This document shows, piece after piece, positions 1 through 7,249 of a stretch of DNA of 7,686 bases (its first letter is position 1; every line of letters begins with the position of its first letter). Source of the DNA: Mucilaginibacter sp. UBA4741 (GTDB taxonomy: Bacteria; Bacteroidota; Bacteroidia; Sphingobacteriales; Sphingobacteriaceae); the NCBI GenBank assembly GCA_002403905.1, contig DHIR01000252.1:3087-10772 (forward strand), written 5' to 3'. The position numbers and the translations under genes are program-made. A model generated the notes under the pieces. That model was not told the DNA's origin, ran no database searches, and saw only the letters and a list, made by a program, of their open reading frames with translations.

Positions 1-1
1 T

Positions 2-1357
2 AAGCTAGCCAAACAAATATTGCTGTCTGCTTTATTGCTTATACCTCTTTTTTCTAATAGCCAGCAAAAAAAACGACAGCCAAACATAGTCATTATTCTT
101 ACTGACGATGAGGGATACCATGATGTATCCTATTATGGTACACCGGATATCCGGACACCTAATATTGACCAGCTCTGTAAAGATGGAATTCGTTTTGATA
201 ATTTTCATGCTAATTCTTCTGTTTGTTCACCAAGCCGTGCCTCTTTACTTACCGGTCGTTATCCGGAGATGGTAGGTGTTCCGGGCCTTATAAGGAATAT
301 ACCCGAGGATAATTTTGGATACCTCACTCCCGGTGTTCAGCTTTTACCTGATCTTTTAAAGAAAGTGAGCTATAAAACTGCCATTATAGGTAAGTGGAAT
401 TTAGGGCTGGAATCGCCCAACCTCCCGAACGAAAAGGGCTTTGATTATTTTCACGGCTGGTTGGACGATATGATGGAGGATTACTGGAAACATCTTCGGA
501 ACGGGAAGAATTTTTTAAGGGAAAACGAAAAAGAGATTCATGCAGAAGGCCACGTGACCGATTTATTTACCAATTGGGCCGTAGACTATGTAAACCAACA
601 AAAAAAGAATGAACAACCTTTTTTTCTGTATCTGGCTTATACCGCACCTCATGCCCCTATACAACCGACACCCGAGTTTCTTGCCAGGGTGAAAGATCGT
701 CAGCCACAAATTTCAGATAAACGCGCAAAATTGGTTGCGTTAATTGAGCAAATGGATGATGGTGTAGGCAAAGTGATCAAATCATTGAAAGAAAATAAGT
801 TGTATGAAAACACCGTAATTGTGTTTGTAAGTGATAACGGTGGACAGCTAGAAATGGGTGCCAATAATGGCCCCCTGAGAGATGGAAAAGGCAGCATGTA
901 CGAGGGAGGTCTTAAAATTCCGGCATTTATTGAATGGCCAAACCATATACAACCCGGCAGTCAATCAAATGAAAAATTAGTATTGATGGATATTTATCCA
1001 ACCTTAGCGGAAATTGCAGGGGTTAATATTAACCATAAAATTGATGGTGTAACTTTTCTGCCAATTTTAAAAGATAGTAAGACGCAACTAGCACCACGGC
1101 CATTATTCTTTATACGAAGAGAAGGGTTTGGTTTTGGCGGTAAAACGTCAAACGCGGTTGTTAATGGCAATATGAAACTTTTGCAGACAAATCCATTCCA
1201 ACCGCTGGAAATGTATGATTTAAGTAAAGACCCACTAGAGCAACAGAATTTGATGGATGCAAAAACAGGCCAACTCAAGACACTAAACCAATTGTTAATG
1301 AAACAAATACAAAAAGGTGGAAGTGTGCCATGGCAGAAACCAGAAACAACCCATTAA
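2..1357 (+). CDS. Secreted type I (formylglycine) sulfatase, 5' end cut by window edge
   Basis: Arylsulfatase-type enzyme, expected to hydrolyse sulfate esters, perhaps on glycans, in the periplasm or outside the cell. Residues are numbered from the TTG at 20. The frame is open back to position 2 and reads KLAKQ before the hydrophobic ILLSALLLIPLF, a signal peptide whose start is missing. TTG at 20 would cut off the basic n-region, so it is probably not the start. Visible motifs: metal-binding D29-D30 (LTDD), the formylglycine signature C69-S-P-S-R73 followed by LTGR (77-80), K125, H211 (APHAP), D272-N273 (SDNGG) and K290 in RDGKGSMYEGG. The C-terminal subdomain has DIYPTLAEIAG (324-334) and EMYDLSKDP (397-405). 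Apart from the missing start, the length fits the family. Oddity: the usual GKWHLG motif reads GKWNLG, with N127 in place of the sulfate-contacting His. Cys-type sulfatases need a maturase, which is not in the window. Family is certain; substrate is unknown. Confidence 0.95.
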   Translation, partial: KLAKQILLSALLLIPLFSNSQQKKRQPNIVIILTDDEGYHDVSYYGTPDIRTPNIDQLCKDGIRFDNFHANSSVCSPSRASLLTGRYPEMVGVPGLIRNIPEDNFGYLTPGVQLLPDLLKKVSYKTAIIGKWNLGLESPNLPNEKGFDYFHGWLDDMMEDYWKHLRNGKNFLRENEKEIHAEGHVTDLFTNWAVDYVNQQKKNEQPFFLYLAYTAPHAPIQPTPEFLARVKDRQPQISDKRAKLVALIEQMDDGVGKVIKSLKENKLYENTVIVFVSDNGGQLEMGANNGPLRDGKGSMYEGGLKIPAFIEWPNHIQPGSQSNEKLVLMDIYPTLAEIAGVNINHKIDGVTFLPILKDSKTQLAPRPLFFIRREGFGFGGKTSNAVVNGNMKLLQTNPFQPLEMYDLSKDPLEQQNLMDAKTGQLKTLNQLLMKQIQKGGSVPWQKPETTH

Positions 1358-1382
1358 ATGCCAAATATTGCAGATTCATCAT

Positions 1383-1422
1383 AAAAAAAGAGGCTGATAT
1401 CACAATATCAGCCTCTTTTTTT
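1383..1422. terminator. Bidirectional rho-independent terminator between convergent genes
   Basis: The left arm is 1383-1400 (seven A then GAGGCTGATAT), the loop is CACA (1401-1404), and the right arm is 1405-1422 (ATATCAGCCTC then seven T). All 18 pairs match. The A tract on one side and the T tract on the other let it end transcription in both directions: the sulfatase (stop at 1355-1357) on the plus strand and the efflux operon (last stop codon at 1433-1435) on the minus strand. Confidence 0.93.
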
Positions 1423-1432
1423 GTGAAAAGAA

Positions 1433-2515
1433 TTACTTTATCAAATCGCCATCTTTAATATCATCGCTTGCTTTCAGTACGATCTGATCTGTTGCAGACA
1501 ATGCGCCAATTACCTCCGTTGAATCTTTACCAGCTAAACCCTCTTTAATGTCAATTAGCTTTGCTCTGTCTCCTTTTACAACAACAACGTATTCTCTTTC
1601 GGTAGACCGTACAATGGCCTTGTTAGGCACCAATAAAGATTTAGCATCAGACAACATCGGTATTTTCACTTCTCCATACATACCGGGTTTTAACTGGCCG
1701 TCCTTATTGGTCACATCTATCTCGATAGCTTCAGAGCGCATATTGCCTAATGCGTTGGCCGAACGACTGATCTTTGCAGTATGCTCCATGCCGGGCATGG
1801 CATTAAACGTAAAAGTTACGGCTTGTTTTAAGTCTACCTTGTCAACATAGTTCTCAGGGATCGCTACTTCTAAACGCAGTTTTCGGGTATCCTGTAATAC
1901 CAACATGGGTTGATCTGTTGTCTTACCAGGGGCAACCAGCGCGCCGGGCGATACATTCCGCTGCACGATCATTCCATCGAATGGCGCGTAAATACGCAGG
2001 TAGCCCTGCATTGTTCTTACCGATTCCACATTTGACTTTTCGGAATTGGCGATAGCCATGTCCGACTTCATGCGTGATATAGCATTATCCAGATCGAGCG
2101 GCGAAACAGAGCCAGGCTCGGCAGCCGCTTGTTTTAAGCGGTTATATTTTTCTTTGCTGGCGTTGGCGGCTTCCTGGGCTTGCAAATAGCGCGAATTAGC
2201 CGCTTGCAATTGCGATTCCATTTCTGGTGCCTCTAACGTAAGCAATAACTGCCCTTTACTAACTTGCGAACCGCGATCTACGTATATCTGTTTTACAAAG
2301 CCATTTACTTTTGGAAACAGGTTAACCTCGTTAAAAGGGTTTAATTGTCCTGGCAGGCGCGCGTAGCTTGACAAAGCTTTTTCAGTGATATTACCGATCT
2401 CGTATTTTTTAGTGCCGGTTGCCTTTGTTTCGGTCAGGTCTACCTGTTTTTGATTGCCTGAGCAGGCTGCTAAAAAGCAAACAAGTGAAGCTAATATGAT
2501 CAATTTTGTTTTCAT
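1433..2515 (-). CDS. RND efflux periplasmic adaptor (membrane fusion protein), lipoprotein
   Basis: Adaptor of a tripartite efflux pump, linking the RND permease to the outer-membrane channel across the periplasm. The 360-aa protein starts at ATG 2515 with a lipoprotein signal peptide and lipobox LAAC, lipidated Cys at 18. Domains in order: first half of the lipoyl domain (about 62-97, with VNGFVKQIYVDRGSQVSKGQ); an alpha-hairpin (about 98-167) whose turn region includes VSPLDLDNA (137-145), matching the AcrA-type channel-docking tip; second lipoyl half (LRIYAPFDGMIV, 173-184); beta-barrel (about 213-287, with LKPGMYGEV); and a C-terminal membrane-proximal domain ending in KDGDLIK. The length is slightly short for AcrA-like adaptors but all domains are present. 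It is the last gene of the operon, and only 4 bases separate its ATG from the permease stop, which suggests translational coupling. No strong ribosome binding site is visible. Substrate cannot be inferred. Confidence 0.95.
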   Translation of the reverse strand: MKTKLIILASLVCFLAACSGNQKQVDLTETKATGTKKYEIGNITEKALSSYARLPGQLNPFNEVNLFPKVNGFVKQIYVDRGSQVSKGQLLLTLEAPEMESQLQAANSRYLQAQEAANASKEKYNRLKQAAAEPGSVSPLDLDNAISRMKSDMAIANSEKSNVESVRTMQGYLRIYAPFDGMIVQRNVSPGALVAPGKTTDQPMLVLQDTRKLRLEVAIPENYVDKVDLKQAVTFTFNAMPGMEHTAKISRSANALGNMRSEAIEIDVTNKDGQLKPGMYGEVKIPMLSDAKSLLVPNKAIVRSTEREYVVVVKGDRAKLIDIKEGLAGKDSTEVIGALSATDQIVLKASDDIKDGDLIK

Positions 2516-2519
2516 GTTT

Positions 2520-5500
2520 TTATATCGTTGAGGTTTGTTTTGTTTTTTCGGGCATTAAGGATGGAGACTCATAGGTGGTTTTACTCTGTACCCAGGCAAA
2601 TACTAATGGCAGAATAAATAAGGCTGCCAATGTAGATGCGAACAAACCGCCAATTACGGCACGGCCCAATGGCGCGGTTTGTTCGCCCGCCTCGCCCATG
2701 CCCGAAGCCATAGGTATCATACCCGCCATCATAGCAAAGCTGGTCATCAAGATAGGGCGCAAGCGAATAGCGGCGGCGGTGATGGACGCGCGCGTAGCAT
2801 CCTTGAACTCTAACCGAAGCGCCTCGCCATTGGTCACTATCAGGATCGCATTAGCCACGGATACACCTGTTGACATAATCATGCCCATATAGGATTGCAG
2901 GTTAAGTGTCGAACCCGTCAGCAACAATGCGGTTAGCGAGCCTAATATTACTGCCGGTACCGTTGAAAGTACCGTTAAGGAAAGTTTAAAAGATTGATAA
3001 TTGGCCGCTAGTAATAAGAAGATCACCAAAATCGCGAAGCCCAAACCGCTTTGTAAACTGCTCATGGTTTCAGTCAGCAAGCTTGATATCCCTTTTAATT
3101 CTGCGACCAGTCCTTTGGGTGGTGCGCCTAAAGAGTTCATCGCCTTTTGTACATCGGTGGTAGCAGTTCCCAGATCCTTTTTATAGATATTGGCACTCAC
3201 CGTTAAAAAGCGGCGTGGGCCCGAACGGTCATATTCTCCAGGCGAATAGATCACCTTGAAATCGGCCACATCTGCGAGCGTTGGCGTGCTTTGTCCTTTC
3301 AATAATGGAATTTCTTTCAATTCGTCCATCGTGTTCATTACATACTCAGGAATTTGTACTTGTACCTGGTAAGTATAGGCAGCTTTTTCATCAAGCCATT
3401 GGTTCTTTTCAGTAAAGCGACTTGACGAGGTGCTGGCGGTAACCGACCGCGCAATATCGGTTACATTCAACCCAAATTGCGATACCTTTTCCCGGTCGAG
3501 CGTAATGGCCACAACCGGTATCCTTAAAGGCTGTGCGATTTGCACATCGCGCAGGTAGCTGATCTCCTTTAATTTGGCCACGGCTTTATTAGCATACGTC
3601 TCAATTTGGGTCATGTCTTTGCCGGCCACCCGGATCTCGATAGGGGTAGCCGCGCCTTGGCTCATGATTTTTTCCGTCATATCGATCGGCTCAAAAGTGA
3701 TACGCAGGTCAGGCAGTTCATGCGAGATATTTTTGCGCAACGCGTCCTTCAGTTCATCCATATTCACCTTATAATGTTCGTCCAGGTTCACCTGCAACAC
3801 CGCCTCGTGCGTACCGGTATTAAAGATGTAAAGGTTACTGGTACCGTAACTGCTGGGTACTATACCTACATAACCCGAACTGATGGCGATATGATGGTCA
3901 ACCGTTTTATCAATGATATTGAGCACTTGTTTGAATTTATCTTCCGTACGTTCCAAACGTGTGCCGTCCGGTGCTTTGATACGGATCAGGAATTGCCCGT
4001 TATTCAGCTTAGGCATCATGTCTTTCCCGATGACCACAAAACCCACTCCGGCCAGCACGATAACGGCCACGATATATATCGGTACGATCAGTTTTTTATT
4101 GGGCATCCAGCAGGTAATGATCTCCATGAACCGCATTTTGACCTTTTCAAAAAAGTCATTGTCTTCGGGATGGTCCTGTTCTTCTTTCAGGTGTTTATTG
4201 ATCTGTATCTCCTCTTTGCGATTTAAGGCTTCGCCGGCATGGGCATGTAGTTTTCCATGGTGATAGTGCTGGTACTGCTCGGCCTTGATCAGCCAGTTAC
4301 TTAAAATAGGCCCTAAGGTTTGAGCCAGCAAGTAAGACACGATCATCGTTAAACCGATGGACATGGATAACGGCAGGAACATGGCCTTTGGTACGCCGTT
4401 CATTAGGAAGGACGGAGCAAATACCGCCAGGATACAAAGCAGGATCAGTAACAGCGGGAAGGAGATCTCTTCGCAGGCATCATAGATGGCCAGCTTTTTA
4501 GATTTTCCCATTTCCAAATGCTGGTGGATATTCTCGATCGTCACTGTCGCCTGGTCGACTAGGATACCAATAGCCAGTGCCAGGCCGCTCAAGGTCATGA
4601 TATTGATGGTTTGACCAAACATGCCTAACAGGAATACCCCCAATAAAATAGATACTGGGATGGTGATCACCACGATCAGGCTACTGCGCCAGTCACGCAG
4701 GAATAGCAGCACCATCAGACCGGTAAGTAAAGCGCCTAAACCGCCTTCGGTCATTAAGCTTTTTACCGCGTTGATCACAAAGATGGACTGATCAAATTCG
4801 TAGGAGATCTTCACATCATCCGGCAATAAGCTTTGCATTTCCGGTATCTTGCTTTTCAAACTTTGCACCACCGACCAGGTAGAAGCATCAGCGGTTTTTA
4901 CTACGGGGATATAAACCGAGCGTTTACCGTTGATCAATGCATAATCTACGGTAACGTCCGCAGCATCAGCTACACGCGCTACATCCTTTACCAAAATGGA
5001 AACCCCGTTTTTGGTTTTGATAGGAATATCACCAAACTCTTCTGACTTTTTCACCAAAGAGTTGATCGTGGTGGTAAACATGGTATTATTGATACGGAGG
5101 TTACCCGATGGCGACATGGCGTTGAATTTAGCCAGCGCCTCTACCACCTGGTCGGGCGTAAGGTCGTAACTGCGCATTTTGTTAGGGTCCACACTAACGG
5201 TGATCGAACGCGAGTTGGCACCAAAGGGAGGCGGCGCAGACAGGCCGGGCACCGAGGCAAACATTGGCCGTATGCGGGTAGCCGCCAAATCGTAAATTTC
5301 CTTTAAACTGCGGCCTGGAGCGGATAGTACTAACTGCCCAACCGGGAGCGATGACGCATCATAACGTACCACCTGCGGCGGCAAGGCTCCGGGTGGAAAG
5401 AACTTCATGGCGCGGTTTACCTGCAAGGCCACCTGTGCTTGGGCTTCGGCCATGTTTACGTTTTCGTAAAAACTAAGCTTAAGCATCGTTAAACCCTGTA

Positions 5501-5753
5501 TGTTTTTGCTGGTAATGGTTTTAACACCATTTACATACAGGAATTGATCCTGCAAACGGGTGGAGAAAAAGCCCTCCATTTGTTGGGGCGACATACCCCC
5601 GTATGATTCGATAACATAGATGGTAGGCAGGTTTAACTGCGGGAATATATCTATCGGTATTTTTATTGCACTAAGCACTGCAAATATTAAAAGGCTCATG
5701 GTAATAACAACCACGGTTATGGGCCTTTTGAGCGCAGAGGAGACCATTGACAT
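2520..5753 (-). CDS. RND efflux transporter permease (AcrB/MdtB-like superfamily)
   Basis: Inner-membrane proton-driven pump subunit, expected to act as a trimer. The 1077-aa protein starts at ATG 5753. Twelve membrane segments are visible: TM1 about 11-31, TM2-TM6 about 335-485, TM7 about 553-575, TM8-TM12 about 901-1054. Two large periplasmic regions (about 32-334 and 576-900) carry the porter and docking domains. Family marks include PIDIFPQLNLPTI near the N-terminus, FLRDWRSSLIV, the TM4 motif GILVDQATVTIENIH and RLRPILMTS (997-1005). The TM4 motif has D400 but Q401 where AcrB has a second Asp, and TM10 has A967 (GVSVANAIL) where AcrB has Lys. The cytoplasmic loop between TM6 and TM7 is long and His-rich. 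It sits 6 bases after the channel gene and 4 before the adaptor gene. The organic-compound (HAE) class fits better than heavy-metal, but the substrate is not certain. Confidence 0.95.
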   Translation of the reverse strand: MSMVSSALKRPITVVVITMSLLIFAVLSAIKIPIDIFPQLNLPTIYVIESYGGMSPQQMEGFFSTRLQDQFLYVNGVKTITSKNIQGLTMLKLSFYENVNMAEAQAQVALQVNRAMKFFPPGALPPQVVRYDASSLPVGQLVLSAPGRSLKEIYDLAATRIRPMFASVPGLSAPPPFGANSRSITVSVDPNKMRSYDLTPDQVVEALAKFNAMSPSGNLRINNTMFTTTINSLVKKSEEFGDIPIKTKNGVSILVKDVARVADAADVTVDYALINGKRSVYIPVVKTADASTWSVVQSLKSKIPEMQSLLPDDVKISYEFDQSIFVINAVKSLMTEGGLGALLTGLMVLLFLRDWRSSLIVVITIPVSILLGVFLLGMFGQTINIMTLSGLALAIGILVDQATVTIENIHQHLEMGKSKKLAIYDACEEISFPLLLILLCILAVFAPSFLMNGVPKAMFLPLSMSIGLTMIVSYLLAQTLGPILSNWLIKAEQYQHYHHGKLHAHAGEALNRKEEIQINKHLKEEQDHPEDNDFFEKVKMRFMEIITCWMPNKKLIVPIYIVAVIVLAGVGFVVIGKDMMPKLNNGQFLIRIKAPDGTRLERTEDKFKQVLNIIDKTVDHHIAISSGYVGIVPSSYGTSNLYIFNTGTHEAVLQVNLDEHYKVNMDELKDALRKNISHELPDLRITFEPIDMTEKIMSQGAATPIEIRVAGKDMTQIETYANKAVAKLKEISYLRDVQIAQPLRIPVVAITLDREKVSQFGLNVTDIARSVTASTSSSRFTEKNQWLDEKAAYTYQVQVQIPEYVMNTMDELKEIPLLKGQSTPTLADVADFKVIYSPGEYDRSGPRRFLTVSANIYKKDLGTATTDVQKAMNSLGAPPKGLVAELKGISSLLTETMSSLQSGLGFAILVIFLLLAANYQSFKLSLTVLSTVPAVILGSLTALLLTGSTLNLQSYMGMIMSTGVSVANAILIVTNGEALRLEFKDATRASITAAAIRLRPILMTSFAMMAGMIPMASGMGEAGEQTAPLGRAVIGGLFASTLAALFILPLVFAWVQSKTTYESPSLMPEKTKQTSTI

Positions 5754-5759
5754 AACTAA

Positions 5760-7142
5760 TTAATTTAAAAGGTTTAAAACTGAACTGACCTGGTTACCTG
5801 TAATAGCTTTTTGGAACAATGCGCTGGTATAAGCATACCTGGCTTGCACGTAATCATTCTCTGCCCTATAAAGTATATTAAGCGCCGCGTTAAGCTCTAT
5901 AATGTCGGTCAAGCCGCTTCTGTACAGCGATAATTTTTGGCGATAACCCGCACCGGCAGCCCGCAATTGGTTAGGTATTTCCTGTAAGCGTTCTCTTGCA
6001 GTATTCAACTCCATATCTGCCTGGTTGACATCTAAGGCTAGTGCTGTTTTTTGTTCGTCCAGTTGTTTTTGCGCATAATTGGTAACTGTTTTTTGGGTGC
6101 GCAACTTTAGTTGTTTTCGGCGCAAATCAAACAAATTATAGGTAATACCTACACCAACTACATAGTTATCACGGCTAAAACCCCAACCGGTTGACAGGCT
6201 ATTGAAATTACTACTTGCATCAACGCTTGCCCCACGCCCCCAGGCCGCACCCTCCAGTAATATTTTGGGATTATATTGTTTTTTTACCAGATCTTCTCTT
6301 TGTCTACTATTATCTAAAACAGATTGGTAATAATTGATCAGGGGATGATTAATTGTATCAAGGTTGGCTAAAGCTATCGTGTTAGTTTGATCAATAAGGT
6401 GAGTAGCTGCTAAACTATCAGGTATAATTGTTTGGTAGGGCAAGCCACTAATAGCCGATAGTTGTAACTGTATTTGTTTAAGCTGATTATTTAGCTCGAT
6501 ATAGTTAAGCCGCGCTTTAGATAACTCGGCAGCAGCTATGCTGGTATCCACACCTGCCCTTATGCCGCTTTTGGCCAATGACCCGATAGACCTGCTGATT
6601 TCCTGATCGCGTTGGATATTACGGGTTTGTATGGTTAAAAAACCTTGCAATCGTAATAGCTGCAAGTAATAACCAATAGTATAAGCCTGTAACTGATATT
6701 TGGATTGCCGGAAACGGTTTTGCTCGACTGAAATATCCGAATTGGCAACATTGGCCTGCGCGCCGTAAGCGCCAAAATTAAAAACCTCCCAATCTAAAGA
6801 GGCAATACCCAGGTTAACTAACACTGCATCGGTATTACTTGTGGCCCTAATACCGCCCGAATTAGATGGTACCATGCCCAAACTAAAATATGGCCCCGGC
6901 GTGTTATTATTGGTACCTACATCTGCTTGGTAGCTTAGTTTTAAATTGGGCAGCCAGTTGTTTCGTATTTCGGTAGCCTGCGCTTGTTTAACAGTAATTG
7001 CCAATGAATCTGTTAATAGAACAGGCGCTTTTTGTTCGACCCTGTTTAATAGGTCTTTTAAGCTAACTGTATTTTGGGCATGGCCTTGCATAGCTAAAAA
7101 AAGCAATAACGCCACGCACCCATATCGTTTAAGATAGTGCAT
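5760..7142 (-). CDS. TolC-family outer-membrane efflux channel
   Basis: Outer-membrane exit duct of the tripartite pump. I start it at ATG 7142, giving 460 aa. The frame extends to a TTG at 7187, but that would put 15 extra residues before a normal signal peptide (MHYLKRYG, then the hydrophobic stretch CVALLLFLAM, cleavage near GHA22-Q). Two OEP repeats follow, about 26-235 and 262-447. Each has the expected inward strand and helix pattern: WEVFNFGAYGAQ (118-129) in the first repeat corresponds to YNLFDLRRKQ (335-344) in the second, and AKSGIRAGVDTSIAAAEL (190-207) corresponds to YRSGLTDIIELNAALN (407-422). The length is normal for the family. There is no lipobox, so unlike OprM-type channels it is probably not lipidated. 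It is the first gene of the operon; its stop is 6 bases before the permease ATG. I found no convincing Bacteroidota TAnnTTTG promoter upstream. Confidence 0.94.
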   Translation of the reverse strand: MHYLKRYGCVALLLFLAMQGHAQNTVSLKDLLNRVEQKAPVLLTDSLAITVKQAQATEIRNNWLPNLKLSYQADVGTNNNTPGPYFSLGMVPSNSGGIRATSNTDAVLVNLGIASLDWEVFNFGAYGAQANVANSDISVEQNRFRQSKYQLQAYTIGYYLQLLRLQGFLTIQTRNIQRDQEISRSIGSLAKSGIRAGVDTSIAAAELSKARLNYIELNNQLKQIQLQLSAISGLPYQTIIPDSLAATHLIDQTNTIALANLDTINHPLINYYQSVLDNSRQREDLVKKQYNPKILLEGAAWGRGASVDASSNFNSLSTGWGFSRDNYVVGVGITYNLFDLRRKQLKLRTQKTVTNYAQKQLDEQKTALALDVNQADMELNTARERLQEIPNQLRAAGAGYRQKLSLYRSGLTDIIELNAALNILYRAENDYVQARYAYTSALFQKAITGNQVSSVLNLLN

Positions 7143-7155
7143 CCTGATGAATGAA

Positions 7156-7174
7156 TTAAGAAATTTTAAGAAAT
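7156..7174. repeat. Short tandem direct repeat in the channel-gene leader
   Basis: TTAAGAAAT occurs at 7156-7164 and again at 7166-7174, a 10-base period of about one helical turn. It lies 14-32 bases upstream of the channel ATG, between that start and the hairpin. It could be a binding site for a regulator or simply low-complexity leader DNA. Confidence 0.3.
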
Positions 7175-7209
7175 AAAAAACAGACAATCCCGCTGTACGC
7201 GGTTATTGT
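7175..7209 (-). terminator. Hairpin plus T tract: terminator of the small upstream gene or leader attenuator of the efflux operon
   Basis: On the minus strand, ACAAT (7209-7205), AA, CCGC (7202-7199), loop GTACA, GCGG (7193-7190), G and ATTGT (7188-7184) form a 9-pair stem with a small 2x1 internal loop. CTG and six T (7180-7175) follow. This is the form of an intrinsic terminator. It lies about 40 bases after the stop of the small gene and about 33 bases before the channel ATG, so it could end the first transcript or, if the operon promoter is further upstream, act as an attenuator. The near-symmetric sequence could also be a repressor site. The internal loop lowers confidence. Confidence 0.45.
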
Positions 7210-7249
7210 TTTAGAATACAGAAAGCGTATTCATTAAGGAGAAATACAA

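Noticed and set aside
1548..1850. A 100-codon plus-strand frame inside the adaptor gene
   Set aside because: It is a reverse-strand shadow of a clearly recognised adaptor protein and shows no domain of its own.
2956..2976. Repeated TACCGTT within the permease gene
   Set aside because: It is a short repeat explained by the local codons, with no regulatory context.
3606..4226. A 206-codon open frame on the plus strand, His- and Phe-rich
   Set aside because: It lies fully antisense to the RND permease, has no family resemblance or start signal, and its His and Asp richness is what codons of the permease give when read from the opposite strand.
7143..7187. Extension of the channel gene to the TTG at 7187
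   Set aside because: The extra 15 residues precede a complete, normal signal peptide starting with ATG at 7142, and the extension would overlap the hairpin and T tract.
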